DNA of 64,000 bases from Rhodospirillaceae bacterium (GTDB lineage: Bacteria; Pseudomonadota; Alphaproteobacteria; DSM-16000; Inquilinaceae), in the NCBI GenBank assembly GCA_020638595.1, contig JACKIG010000010.1, positions 117,747-181,746 of the forward strand, written 5' to 3'. A model generated the notes under the pieces. The model worked only from the letters and a program-made list of their open reading frames with translations. It was not told the DNA's origin and did not search any database. The position numbers were made by a program, and so were the translations under genes. Shown in pieces: positions 54,597 through 63,725 of this stretch; position 1 is the stretch's first letter; every line of letters begins with the position of its first letter.

Positions 54597-55172
54597 ATGC
54601 CCCGCCACCACCGACTTGCCGCCGCTGCCGCCGCCCTGGTGCTGGCGGCCTGGGCGCCGCACGCCGACGCAGCCGACCGCTGGGCGGTCGACGCCGAGGC
54701 CAGCACCCTGGGCTTCGTCGGCCTTCAGGGGGGCGAGGCGTTCGAGGGGCACTTTTCCGCCTGGACGGCGGAGATCGCCTTCGACCCGGACGACCTGGCC
54801 GCAAGTTCCGTCGCCGTCGTCATCGACATGGCCAGTGCGGCGACCGGCGCCCCCCAGCGCGACGACCTTCTGCCCGGCGGCGACTGGTTCGCCGTGGACG
54901 AACACCCGCAGGCCCGGTTCGCGACCACCGGGTTCACCCATCTGGGCGGGTCGGACTATGAAGCGACGGCGGAGCTGACGATCCGCGGGCTCACGCGCGA
55001 GGTGACGCTGCCGTTCACCCTGGCCATCGACGGCGACCGCGCCCACGTCACCGGCGCGCTGGAGGTGCTGCGCACCGATTTCGACGTGGGCACGGGCCAG
55101 TGGGCCAGCGGCGACATGGTGGCGCTGGAGGTCACGATCACCGTCGACCTGACGGCCACGCGGGCGCCCTGA
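54597..55172 (+). CDS. YceI-family periplasmic protein
   Basis: 191 residues with a clear signal peptide (LAAAAAALVLAAWAPHADA). Mature pattern: DRWAVDAEASTLGFVGLQGG, FEGHFSAWTAEIAFDPDDL, DDLLPGGDWFAVDEHPQARF, TAELTIRGLTREVTLPF. It forms a lipocalin-like barrel that binds isoprenoid-type lipids such as quinones in the periplasm. It starts directly after the damaged b561 gene and was presumably co-expressed with it. It is intact, unlike its two upstream neighbours. Confidence 0.9.
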   Translation: MPRHHRLAAAAAALVLAAWAPHADAADRWAVDAEASTLGFVGLQGGEAFEGHFSAWTAEIAFDPDDLAASSVAVVIDMASAATGAPQRDDLLPGGDWFAVDEHPQARFATTGFTHLGGSDYEATAELTIRGLTREVTLPFTLAIDGDRAHVTGALEVLRTDFDVGTGQWASGDMVALEVTITVDLTATRAP

Positions 55173-55214
55173 GGCCCGCGGGCGGGGCCGCCGGACGGAA
55201 GGCCCGCGTCCCGC

Positions 55215-55946
55215 TCAGCCTTTCTTCCGGGATTTCGGCCGCGTCGTCTTTCTGCGGATCAGCACCTTGCCTTCGCTGCGGTTGATCTCGAACCGCCCCG
55301 TCTTCTCCACCAGGGTCGACAGCTTGCTGCATCCATAGGTGCGCGGGTCGAAGTCCGGCGCCAGGGTGCTGACGTGGCTGCCGACGGCGCCCAGATGCGC
55401 CCAGCCTTCCGCATCCTCCAGCTCCGCCATGGCCTTGCCGATCAAGTCGACGGCTTCGACCGTCGATGCCTCGGCGCCTGGGGACTGGCTGGGCTCGGCG
55501 CCGTCGTCGGCGATGATGTTCTCCACATAGATGAAGCGGTTGCAGGCGCTGACGAAGGCCCGCGGCGTCTTGCGCATGCCGAAGCCGTAGACGGTGGCCC
55601 CCTGTTCGCGCAGGCGCTGCGCCAGCCGGGTGAAGTCGCTGTCGGAAGAGATCAGGCAGAAGCCGTCCAGGTGGCCGCGATACAGCAGGTCCATGGCATC
55701 GATGACCAGGGCGATGTCCGACGCGTTCTTGCCCGGCGTGTTGCTGCGTGCCTGGGTCTGCAGGATCGCCAGCTTTTCCGTCACCTCGTTCCAGCCACGC
55801 AGCCGGTCGCCGGAAAAGTCGCCGTAGATGCGCCGGACGCTGGCCTCGCCCAGCTTCGCAATCTCCTCGAAGATCGCGTCGGCGTATTTGTGCGAGGTGT
55901 TGTCCGCATCGATCAGCACGGCGAGCCCGGGCCTGCGTTCGTCCAT
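55215..55946 (-). CDS. NYN-domain protein with C-terminal OST-HTH/LOTUS domain
   Basis: 243 residues from ATG 55946, with AAGGGGGG about 8 nt upstream. NYN (PIN-like) nuclease fold: AVLIDADNTSHKYADAIFEE, VIDAMDLLYRG and LISSDSDFTRLAQRLREQG provide the acidic metal site. The C-terminal third (AHLGAVGSHVSTLAPDFDPR, then LSTLVEKTGRFEI) fits the LOTUS RNA-binding domain, and the tail is very basic. Likely an RNA-processing or RNA-decay factor in the cytoplasm. It converges on the YceI gene. Confidence 0.9.
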   Translation of the reverse strand: MDERRPGLAVLIDADNTSHKYADAIFEEIAKLGEASVRRIYGDFSGDRLRGWNEVTEKLAILQTQARSNTPGKNASDIALVIDAMDLLYRGHLDGFCLISSDSDFTRLAQRLREQGATVYGFGMRKTPRAFVSACNRFIYVENIIADDGAEPSQSPGAEASTVEAVDLIGKAMAELEDAEGWAHLGAVGSHVSTLAPDFDPRTYGCSKLSTLVEKTGRFEINRSEGKVLIRRKTTRPKSRKKG

Positions 55947-56121
55947 CCAAGTGCCCCCCTTCATCGAGACCGCACCACCCGCCCCGGCGGCATGGCAGGG
56001 TGCAGCCGGCGCGGATGCACCGGCCAGCGTGCCACGGTGGCGGTGCCGGACAAGTGGAAATCGCAAGCCGGCCCGCCCCGTCCACCCTTTCGCGCATCAT
56101 CGCCGCCGCCCCCGGCGCGCT

Positions 56122-57912
56122 TCACGCGTTGAAGGTCCGAAAGCTCCTGAGCACCGCGTCGGCGATCAACCGCTTGGAGATCACGCCGACCACGTCGTCC
56201 GGGCGCGGCACACCCTCGCCGCGCACCACCAGCGCCCGTTCGGCATGGCCGCGGGACAGTCGCTGGAACAGCACGAACATGCTCTCGTCGGGGCGCGTCA
56301 GCACATACAGGCTGTCGGCGATATCGCCCAGCGTCGTCCGGCCGGCCGCCTGGCCCAGCAGGCCCATGGGCTGGCGCAGGGGCACGACACCGCCGACGCG
56401 CCCGTCATGGTCGACGATGATGTGGGTCAGCTCCGGAGGGGAGCGCCCGCCCAGTGCCTCCAGGGCATCGCCCAGGTCCCGGTCCGCCGGCATGACGGCG
56501 ATGCCGCGGCTCATCACCTCTTCGGCGTGGCGGACCAGGAACATGTTGGAATGCCGGTCGCGCGGGATGCGCTTGCCGCGCCAGGCCAGCTTGATGGTGT
56601 AGATGTTCTCTTTCGACAGCAGCCGGCGAATGCCGATTGCCAGCGACACCGCCAGGATCATCGGCACGATGATGTTGTAGTCCCGCGTCATCTCGAAAAT
56701 CATGACGATGGCGGTGATCGCAGCCCCCGTGGAGGCGGCCACCAGGCTGGCCATGCCGACGACCGCGAAGTCCGGGATGGCGAAGGCCGTGTCGGGCAGC
56801 CACGGCAGAATCAGCGCGGCAAACCCGGCCCCCAGCGTCGCCCCCATGAACAGCGATGGGGAGAACACGCCACCCGACGCGCCGGACCCCAGGCTGATCG
56901 TCGTCGCCACCATCTTGGCCGCGAACAGCAGCGCCAGCAGGCCCAGGGCGGTCACGTTGCCTTGCAGGATCGACTGGATGGTGTGGTAGCCGACGCCGGC
57001 AACGAAGTAGTGGCCGAAAGCGACGAACAGCCCGTACATCATCAGGCCCAGCACCAGCATGCCGAAGGCGTGGGCAAGATAGGGGTGGGCCTTCCAGAAG
57101 CGCTGTTCGAAATGCCCCTCCATCGCGGTCAGCAGCCGCACGAAGGCCCAGGCGGCCACGCCGCAGATCAGCCCCAGCACGATGAAGCCGGCCACCGTCA
57201 ACAGTTCGATCGGGTGCAGCTGGCCGACCTCGACCACGGGGACGCTGAAGGCCGGATCCAATCCGAAGCTCAGGCGGCCGACATAGGTCGCAGCCCCGGT
57301 GGCGAGGACCACCGGCAGGAAGGTGCGGGTGCTGAGCTCGGGCATCATCAGTTCGATGGCGAACATCACCGCGCCCAGGGGCGTGTTGAAGGTCGCGGCG
57401 ATACCCGCACCGGCACCGGCCGCCACCAGCGTGATGCGCTGCCAGGTCGGGATGCGCGCCAGCTGCCCCAGGGTCGAACCGATGGACGCGCCGATCTGGA
57501 TGATCGGCCCCTCGCGCCCCACCGAAGCGCCGCTGCCGATCGACAGGGCGGAAGCCAGGGATTTGACGAAGGCGACCACCGGGCGGATCCTGCCCTCGCG
57601 ATAATAGACCGCGTCCATAACCTCCGGCACGCCGTGGCCCTTGGCCTCCGGGGCGAAGGTCCGCACGAGGAAGACGACGCCCATCCCGCCGATCACCGGT
57701 ACCAGGATGACCAGGGGACCCCAGGTGCTGGGCGCGGTGAAGGCATCCGCGCGCTCCGCCAGGCTCCACGTCCCGTAGAACGCAATATTGTGGACGATCG
57801 TGATCAGTGCCCGGAAGAGAACTGCGCCATAGCCGGTGACGACGCCGACAATCAGGGCATACAGGCCAAGCATCCAATAGTTGGCGCGGCGATCGTCTTC
57901 AACCTGCTCCAT
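56122..57912 (-). CDS. CLC-family chloride channel/antiporter with CBS pair
   Basis: 597 residues from ATG 57912. Selectivity motifs: GSGASVGREGPIIQIG (GREGP at about 132-136, with gating Glu134), GAGAGIAATFNTPLGA, and GSGASGGVFSPSLF. About ten to twelve membrane segments. The C-terminal 150 residues form two CBS domains (VMSRGIAVMPADRDLGDALE and GDIADSLYVLTRPDESMF), which sense adenine nucleotides in relatives. Whether it is a channel or an H+/Cl- exchanger cannot be decided; the proton Glu position was not assigned. Confidence 0.93.
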   Translation of the reverse strand: MEQVEDDRRANYWMLGLYALIVGVVTGYGAVLFRALITIVHNIAFYGTWSLAERADAFTAPSTWGPLVILVPVIGGMGVVFLVRTFAPEAKGHGVPEVMDAVYYREGRIRPVVAFVKSLASALSIGSGASVGREGPIIQIGASIGSTLGQLARIPTWQRITLVAAGAGAGIAATFNTPLGAVMFAIELMMPELSTRTFLPVVLATGAATYVGRLSFGLDPAFSVPVVEVGQLHPIELLTVAGFIVLGLICGVAAWAFVRLLTAMEGHFEQRFWKAHPYLAHAFGMLVLGLMMYGLFVAFGHYFVAGVGYHTIQSILQGNVTALGLLALLFAAKMVATTISLGSGASGGVFSPSLFMGATLGAGFAALILPWLPDTAFAIPDFAVVGMASLVAASTGAAITAIVMIFEMTRDYNIIVPMILAVSLAIGIRRLLSKENIYTIKLAWRGKRIPRDRHSNMFLVRHAEEVMSRGIAVMPADRDLGDALEALGGRSPPELTHIIVDHDGRVGGVVPLRQPMGLLGQAAGRTTLGDIADSLYVLTRPDESMFVLFQRLSRGHAERALVVRGEGVPRPDDVVGVISKRLIADAVLRSFRTFNA

Positions 57913-58129
57913 CGGTAATCCATCGGTCTGCGGACGAGGTGCCCCGCCATGGTCTGCCGACACACGGCCCGGACACACCCACGCCGGTCAGGGTATAGGT
58001 CAAAGCGCGGCGACGCGCCATCCCGCACCGCCCCACCGGGGCGCCGGCGGCAACGCTCCGCATGGCTGCGACGGCGGAAGACCGCCCGGACATTTGACCC
58101 CACCGGGTGCAGGTGGCATGTGTGGGGGC

Positions 58130-58690
58130 ATGTTACGCATTGTCATGACACAGGCGCGGCGCGTGCCGATCATCGCCTGGGTCGGTGCCGTCGTGGCGGT
58201 CCTGTTCGCGCTCTACATCGTCTTTCTGGGGGTCATGGAGGCGCGCGAGGAGGCAAGGATGGCGGCGGAACGTCAGGACGACCCGGCCCGCTATCTGGAT
58301 GAGCTGCGCACCCGGCGGGGCATCGGCGCCTATATCGAGGCACTGGCCGAGATCCGCGATTTCGACGAGTGGCGGGAGCAGGCGCCGACCTTCCTGACGG
58401 GCGCCTGGGCCTTGGTCGACGCCGGCCGGAACGTCGCCGGCGAGAACCCCGGCGTGCACTGCCTGTCCGGCCTGGTGATCGAAGACGGACGGGTGCGCTA
58501 TTTCGGCGAGCGGACCGGGCATGTCGGTGCGCATTACCGCATCGACGGCGAGCGCATCGTCGTGGCGCTGGCCGACGGCGGGGAGATCGCCATGCGCCCG
58601 CCACCCGACCCCTGGCACCCGCACCAGCTGGAAATCACCCTGCCCGACAGCGAGACACCGTACTACGGCTTCCGCTGCGCGGTCTTCTAG
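58130..58690 (+). CDS. Hypothetical membrane-anchored protein
   Basis: 186 residues from ATG 58130 (ATG 58145 is equally possible). One N-terminal membrane segment (IIAWVGAVVAVLFALYIVFL) is followed by a charged helical region and a small beta-rich domain (HCLSGLVIEDGRVRYFGERT, YRIDGERIVVALADG) ending FRCAVF. No family recognised. The domain may be periplasmic. Transcribed away from the CLC gene. Confidence 0.7.
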   Translation: MLRIVMTQARRVPIIAWVGAVVAVLFALYIVFLGVMEAREEARMAAERQDDPARYLDELRTRRGIGAYIEALAEIRDFDEWREQAPTFLTGAWALVDAGRNVAGENPGVHCLSGLVIEDGRVRYFGERTGHVGAHYRIDGERIVVALADGGEIAMRPPPDPWHPHQLEITLPDSETPYYGFRCAVF

Positions 58691-58750
58691 CCCGGCCCGT
58701 CCAGGACTGCCCATCGATGACCCGGTGGCGCGGCGGCGGTCCGCAAGATC

Positions 58751-58769
58751 AATATACTGTCCCCGGATT
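58751..58769. repeat. Half-copy of the GTATACTGTCCCC-type repeat
   Basis: AATATACTGTCCCCGGATT resembles the AATTAAGTATTATGTCCCC arm at the centre of the 180-bp palindrome. Similar short repeats often flank REP-associated transposase genes; none is present here. Confidence 0.4.
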
Positions 58770-58773
58770 ATTG

Positions 58774-58796
58774 AGCCCGCGGGCCGGCGGGCTTTC
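58774..58796. terminator. Convergent terminator-like hairpin
   Basis: AGCCCGC (58774-58780) pairs with GCGGGCT (58787-58793) around a 6-nt loop, followed by TT. It sits between convergent genes ending at 58690 and 58800. Confidence 0.55.
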
Positions 58797-58799
58797 GCC

Positions 58800-60323
58800 C
58801 TACCGGAAGGCGTCGAGCGGGTCGGCGCCCGCCGGGCCGCGCAGTGTGATCGTCGTGACTTCGATGGTGCAGACAAGCGGGACCAGGGCCGGCGGCGGCA
58901 GGGCGATCGTCACCTGGTGGGACATGTCGCGCGGCTGGTTCGGGTTCACGCGGATTTCGGAGATCTGGAAGGCCCCGCAGGCCGCCGCCGCCTCAAGGAT
59001 CGGCCGCACCGTCCATGAAACGAACTCCCACGGTGCGCGCAGCAGCCGGTCGGCGAACAGCATGTTGCGGCACGACCCGCCGCCGGGGATGGGCAGGTAT
59101 TCTACCGTGAACCGATCGCCATAGCCGGGAATGGCGATGTTGCATTCGCCGAGGATGGGGATGAACCCGATCGACGCGAAGGTGAAGCGCCGGTTGCTCG
59201 CCACCTGATAGGCGTCCCAGCCGCTGACGACGTGTTCGACCATCGCCGGGACGGCAGGCCCGGGGCCGGGGCCGGCGCCGGTGCCGCCGCTGGCCGGGCT
59301 GCACACGGGAAAGCCGTAGGTGCTGCCGATCCCCACCTGCAGGAACCCGTCGCGGCACCGGCATGCGGTGTGGGTCTCGTTCGGCTCCGCGAACTCCGGA
59401 CAGGGCAGGCAGCCGCCACCGACCTCCAGCGAACCGACCATCACCTCGTTGCCGGCACAGTCGGCGGGCGGTGCCTGCGGCGCCGTCGGCACGGCAAGCT
59501 GGCGCTGGCAGACGCCGACCGGGATGCCGCCGACGATGCGGCCGCCCACCGTGCGCTGTCCGGGCGGGCACTCGCACGCCCCGCCATTGGCCGATACCTG
59601 CTGGCCCAGCCGGCCGCAATCGACGCAGGCCGCCCCGTTGCCGGCCGACCCCGGCGGGCAGGCGACCGCCACCGGGTCGCGCGCCGGCGGCAGCGGCGGG
59701 TTGCTGGCGACCGTCAGGCGCATGACGGACGAGGCGGCGTCGGCCGGGAGGCCCAGCGCGGCGATATCGCCATAGACGCCGGTACCGGCCTCGACCGGCG
59801 GGCCGCTGGCCGCCTGGAAGCCGTCGTCGCGGAAGATCCGCCACAGGCCGGACACGACCTGGAACGAACCGATGCGGTTGTCGAACGCGACCTGGTCAAG
59901 ATCGGGGGTATTGCCGGTCAGCACCCGGTAGGGCGGGGCCAGGCCGGGGCCGTCATAGAGCACGATGACCGACCCTGGACCCGGCGCGGGCGTGGTCAGC
60001 TGCACGGAATCCATCAGCTCCGGCGGGAACTGCGCGGCCGGACCGGCCCCCAGTGTGACGCAGTCGCCCGGTCCCAGCGTCACCGGCGGTCCGTTGTTCG
60101 ACTGGAACCCGTCGTCGCGAAAGAAGGTCCAGGTCCCGGCCACCACCCGCACCGATGCGGCGGCATTGCCGAAGTCCACCCGGTCCAGGTCCGCCTCGCT
60201 GTCCACCAGCACGCGATAGGGTCCGGCGCAGCCCGGTGCGTCGTACAGCACCACCTCGCTGGCCCAGGCGGGCGATCCGGCCAGCAGCAGAATGCTGGAG
60301 ACGATGATTCCCAGGCGTGCCAT
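58800..60323 (-). CDS. Secreted protein with two beta/gamma-crystallin-like domains and Cys-rich EGF-like region
   Basis: 507 residues from ATG 60323. Signal peptide LGIIVSSILLLAGSPAWA. Two tandem Greek-key repeats follow: EVVLYDAPGCAGPYRVL ... FFRDDGFQ and VIVLYDGPGLAPPYRVL ... IFRDDGFQ. Next is a Cys-rich stretch of EGF- or ephrin-receptor-like modules (CPPGSAGNGAACVDCG, CECPPGQRTVGG, CPEFAEPNETHTACRCRDGF). The C-terminal 130 residues form another beta-rich domain with a few Cys. Gly/Pro linkers separate the parts. It is extracellular or surface-attached; function unknown. EGF-like units of this kind are uncommon in bacteria. Confidence 0.8.
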   Translation of the reverse strand: MARLGIIVSSILLLAGSPAWASEVVLYDAPGCAGPYRVLVDSEADLDRVDFGNAAASVRVVAGTWTFFRDDGFQSNNGPPVTLGPGDCVTLGAGPAAQFPPELMDSVQLTTPAPGPGSVIVLYDGPGLAPPYRVLTGNTPDLDQVAFDNRIGSFQVVSGLWRIFRDDGFQAASGPPVEAGTGVYGDIAALGLPADAASSVMRLTVASNPPLPPARDPVAVACPPGSAGNGAACVDCGRLGQQVSANGGACECPPGQRTVGGRIVGGIPVGVCQRQLAVPTAPQAPPADCAGNEVMVGSLEVGGGCLPCPEFAEPNETHTACRCRDGFLQVGIGSTYGFPVCSPASGGTGAGPGPGPAVPAMVEHVVSGWDAYQVASNRRFTFASIGFIPILGECNIAIPGYGDRFTVEYLPIPGGGSCRNMLFADRLLRAPWEFVSWTVRPILEAAAACGAFQISEIRVNPNQPRDMSHQVTIALPPPALVPLVCTIEVTTITLRGPAGADPLDAFR

Positions 60324-60434
60324 CCGCCGTCCTCCCGTTCCATCGCTCGTTCGGCTGCAAAGTGTCCATGCCCGGCCGCCCGATGACAAGTCCGGGCAGT
60401 CCATCGCGTCGCTGGCTTGCGGGGTCCCGGAAGG

Positions 60435-61580
60435 CTACCAGTCGCCGATGCTGCCGTCGGGACGGAAGCTCTCGTGCACGAAGCGCCGGGGCGGGTGGGC
60501 GGCCAGCGCCGCCGCGTCGATCGCCGCACCCAGGCCGGGGGCGGCGGGCAGGGCGGCATGGCCATCCGGGCCGATCTCCACGATCGTGCCGGCGATGGCG
60601 CGCATGAAGGCCTGCAAGGGCGGCTCGTGCCGGTGTTCCAGGATGGCGAAGGCCTGGGCATGGGCGGCAAGGTGCAGGCTGGCCCAGGTCTGCAAGGGGC
60701 CGTTGGGATTGTGCGGGGCGAAGCCGACGCCGTACAGCTCCGCCAACTGGGCCAGCCTCGCCATCTCGGTGATGCCGCCGGCATTGGACACGTCGGGCTG
60801 GATGATGCCAGCCCATCCCCGCTCCAGCACGTCGCGGAAGGCCCAGCGGGTGAACAGCCGCTCGCCGACGGCGACGGGCGTGACGAACGCCTCCGCGCAG
60901 CGTGCCAGCGCCTGCGGGCTTTCCGGCGCCACCGGCTCCTCGATCCACAGCGGGCTGGTGTGGCGGATCGCAGCCTCCACCTGCACGGCCACCGCCGCGG
61001 TCATGCGGCCGTGGCAGTCGACGGCGAAGTCCCGGTCCGGCCCCAGTTCGTCGCGCACCGCCTCGCAGCAGGCCGCCACCTGGCGCAGCAGCGCCGGCCC
61101 GGCGACCGGACCCATCGGGGGCAGGGGATAGATCTTCACCGCCGTGTAGCCCAGGCCGACCGCCTCGCGCACCCGGGTACGGAACACCTCCGGGTCCGTC
61201 GCCAGGCCGCAATTGGCATAGAGGCGGATACGCCGGCGCACCGGCCCGCCCAGCAGCTTGTGGATGGGCTGGCCCGCCAGCTTGCCGCGGATGTCCCACA
61301 GCGCCACGTCGATGCCGCTCAACGCGCTGGTCTGCACCGGCCCGCCGCGCCAATAGGCGTGGCGATAGATGCGCTGCCAGCACCATTCGCTGTCCGTGGG
61401 GTCCGCCCCCAGGATCAGGCCGCCGACATCCTGCACCGCGCCCATGACGCCGGCATACTTGCCGGGCAGCGACGCCTCGCCCCAGCCGACCAGCCCCGGC
61501 TGGTCCGTGTCCACGCGCACGAACACCCAGTCAGTGACCGGGCTGGCACAGGCAAAGGGCGTAACGGCGGTGATGTGCAT
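60435..61580 (-). CDS. Enolase-superfamily sugar-acid dehydratase (galactonate dehydratase-like)
   Basis: 381 residues from ATG 61580, with GGGAGGGG upstream. Mandelate racemase/muconate lactonising fold: capping domain with HAYWRGGPVQTSALSGIDVA, barrel ligands FAVDCHG (Asp), WIEEPV (Glu) and VGERLFTR (Glu), and the catalytic His in FAPHNPNGPLQ. The HAYWRGGP / WDIRGKLAGQPIHKLLGG pattern is that of the galactonate/gluconate dehydratase group. It removes water from an aldonic acid to give a 2-keto-3-deoxy acid. It is 31 bp downstream of the threonate-dehydrogenase-like gene, suggesting one catabolic operon. Confidence 0.87.
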   Translation of the reverse strand: MHITAVTPFACASPVTDWVFVRVDTDQPGLVGWGEASLPGKYAGVMGAVQDVGGLILGADPTDSEWCWQRIYRHAYWRGGPVQTSALSGIDVALWDIRGKLAGQPIHKLLGGPVRRRIRLYANCGLATDPEVFRTRVREAVGLGYTAVKIYPLPPMGPVAGPALLRQVAACCEAVRDELGPDRDFAVDCHGRMTAAVAVQVEAAIRHTSPLWIEEPVAPESPQALARCAEAFVTPVAVGERLFTRWAFRDVLERGWAGIIQPDVSNAGGITEMARLAQLAELYGVGFAPHNPNGPLQTWASLHLAAHAQAFAILEHRHEPPLQAFMRAIAGTIVEIGPDGHAALPAAPGLGAAIDAAALAAHPPRRFVHESFRPDGSIGDW

Positions 61581-61611
61581 GGTGCGGCCCCTCCCGGGCC
61601 GGTCGATGCCG

Positions 61612-62523
61612 CTATTGTCCCTTGGGCAGCACGATATCCGACAGCCGCTCATAGACCCGAACGACGGAACTGTCGTCGTCGGCGCCCATGCCGGCGGCGG
61701 CGGCCATGGTGAACAGCTGATAGGCCGCTGCGGCCAGCGGTGTCGGGAAGGTCTGCCGGCGGGCGGTGTCCAGCACGATGCCCAGGTCCTTGGTGAAGAT
61801 GTTCACGCTGCTTTGCGGCGGCTGGTAGGCGCCTGCCAGGATGCGGGGCACGCGGTTTTCGAACATCCAGGAACAACCGGCGGATTTGCAGATGACGTCG
61901 TACAGGGTCTGCGGGTCGATGCCGACCTTGATGCCCAGGGCCATCGCCTCCGACGCGGCGGCGATGTGCACGCCGGCCAGCAGCTGGTTGATCATCTTGA
62001 CGGAACTGCCCTGGCCCGGTTCGTCGCCCAGGCGATAGACCGTCTCCGCCATCGCGTCCATCAGCGGGCCGGCCTTGGCGAAGGCGGCCCCGGTCCCCGA
62101 GGCCATGACGGTCAGCGCGCCGGCGGCCGCCTTGGCCTGGCCGCCGCTGATCGGGGCGTCCAGGTACAGCAGGCCGCGGGCCGCCAGCGCCTCGGCCGTC
62201 GATTTGGCGAAGGCGGGGGCAACGGTGCTGCACGCGATGACGATGGCCCCCCGGCGCATCGACTTGGCCAGGCCGTCCGACCCGAAAAGGATCGCTTCGA
62301 CCTGATCCGCGTTGATGACGACCGACACGATGGCTTCGCAGGAGGCCAGATCGGCCGCACTGCCGGTGGCGTGATCACCATCGGGGGCGAAGCGGGCGCG
62401 GGCGGCGGCGCTGACATCGCAGCCGATCACGTCGAAGCCGGCGCGCTTCAGGGACTGCGCCATGCCCAGACCCATGGAGCCCAGGCCGATGACACCGACG
62501 GTGCCGTAGTCCTTCGGGTTCAT
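61612..62523 (-). CDS. L-threonate dehydrogenase-like NAD(P)-dependent beta-hydroxyacid dehydrogenase
   Basis: 303 residues. Cofactor motif GVIGLGSMGLGMAQSLKRAG, substrate motif YLDAPISGGQAKAAAG, and catalytic Lys in GSSVKMINQLLAG. C-terminal CKSAGCSWMFENRVPRIL and SVNIFTKDLGIVLD are features of the LtnD subgroup rather than plain 3-hydroxyisobutyrate dehydrogenase. Oxidises a four-carbon sugar acid at C2. It is the first gene of a two-gene unit with the dehydratase. Confidence 0.87.
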   Translation of the reverse strand: MNPKDYGTVGVIGLGSMGLGMAQSLKRAGFDVIGCDVSAAARARFAPDGDHATGSAADLASCEAIVSVVINADQVEAILFGSDGLAKSMRRGAIVIACSTVAPAFAKSTAEALAARGLLYLDAPISGGQAKAAAGALTVMASGTGAAFAKAGPLMDAMAETVYRLGDEPGQGSSVKMINQLLAGVHIAAASEAMALGIKVGIDPQTLYDVICKSAGCSWMFENRVPRILAGAYQPPQSSVNIFTKDLGIVLDTARRQTFPTPLAAAAYQLFTMAAAAGMGADDDSSVVRVYERLSDIVLPKGQ

Positions 62524-62570
62524 CCCTCACACCCTCCCCGTTTGTCTTGTTGTCTTTGTCCGTTTTGCGC

Positions 62571-63725
62571 TCAGGCGGCGGACGTGTCGACCACGTCCTG
62601 GCGCCATGGCTCCAGGATCTCGTGCGCGGCGGCGCGGCCGCGGGGCGTCAGGCGCAGAAGCTCGCCCTCGCGCTCGATCCAGCCGCGCTCCAGGCTGCCG
62701 GCCACCGCCTGGCGGGCCTGGGCCGTCGTCCAGCGCAGGTGTTCGCCCAGCGCGGCGGTCACGCTTTCTTCCGCCTGCCGGGGCTCGCCCTCGTGGTGGT
62801 AGAGGTGGACGACCAGGGTGCGGCAGGCATTGGCGCTGCGCCGGCCGCGGTGGCGCAGCGCCCGGGCGATCAGGCCGTGGCGCGGGCCGAACAGGAAGGC
62901 CGCCAGCAGGAACACGCCGGTCATCACCGCCATCATGCCGCCGATCGACACGTCCCAAGCCACGGCCAGGCCATAGCCGGCAGCGCTGGACGCCACCGCG
63001 ATGCCCGCCGCGATCACCAGCATATGCGACAGCCGGTCGGTCAACAGATAGGCGGCCGAGGGCGGGACGATGGCGAAGGCGATGAACAGGATGGCGCCGA
63101 CGGCATCGAAGGCCGCAACGGCCGTGCCGCTTGTCAGCGCCAGCAGGGCGTAGAACAGCAACCCCGGCATGAAGCCCAGCGCCTGGGCCAGCACCCGGTC
63201 GAAGGTCGCCAGCTTCAGTTCCTTGTAGAAGGCCGTGACGAAGGCGAGGTTGACCAGCGTCAGCGCCCCCATGGACAGAAGCGACCGCGGCACCGCGTAG
63301 GGGCCGATCTGCACCGTGTCCAGCCAGACGAAGCCGATTTCCCCCAGCAGCACCGTATGCTGGTCGATGTGGACGTCGCGGGCATACAGGTTCAGCAGCA
63401 GCACGCCGATGGAAAACAGCACCGGGAACACCAGCCCGATCGCGGCGTCGTCGGCCATCCGGCGCGTGTTGACCAGAAGCTCGCTCAAGAAGACGGTCAA
63501 CAGGCCGGTCAGCGCGGCACCGATGATCTGCACCGGTCCGGCCTGCTGGTGCGTCAGCAGCCAGACGGCGACGATGCCGAACACGATGGAATGGCTGATG
63601 GCGTCGGTCAGCAGGCTGTTGCCGCGCAGGACCAGGAAGGTGCCCACCAGCGACGCGGCGATGCCGACCAGCGCACCGGTGGCGATGATCATCAGCGCGA
63701 TGTTGTCGAACAGCGCGGCCAGCAT
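62571..63725 (-). CDS. Zn/Mn-type ABC transporter permease with fused winged-helix C-terminus
   Basis: 384 residues from ATG 63725, with GGAGGCCGGGGG upstream. The ABC-3 permease part (1 to about 285) has eight or nine spans with FLVLRGNSLLTDAISHSIV, VFPVLFSIGVLLL and AVGAILFIAFAIVPPSAAY. The last about 95 residues are soluble and resemble an iron-dependent-repressor winged helix (HLYHHEGEPRQAEESVTAAL, SLERGWIEREGELLRLTPRG). The fused domain may sense metal or bind a partner. The upstream gene ends with a similar tail. Confidence 0.87.
   Translation of the reverse strand: MLAALFDNIALMIIATGALVGIAASLVGTFLVLRGNSLLTDAISHSIVFGIVAVWLLTHQQAGPVQIIGAALTGLLTVFLSELLVNTRRMADDAAIGLVFPVLFSIGVLLLNLYARDVHIDQHTVLLGEIGFVWLDTVQIGPYAVPRSLLSMGALTLVNLAFVTAFYKELKLATFDRVLAQALGFMPGLLFYALLALTSGTAVAAFDAVGAILFIAFAIVPPSAAYLLTDRLSHMLVIAAGIAVASSAAGYGLAVAWDVSIGGMMAVMTGVFLLAAFLFGPRHGLIARALRHRGRRSANACRTLVVHLYHHEGEPRQAEESVTAALGEHLRWTTAQARQAVAGSLERGWIEREGELLRLTPRGRAAAHEILEPWRQDVVDTSAA

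Noticed and set aside
55828..57918. 696-codon plus-strand frame opposite the CLC gene
   Set aside because: Shadow of a GC-rich membrane-protein gene; composition is Gln/His/Arg-rich without domain signal.
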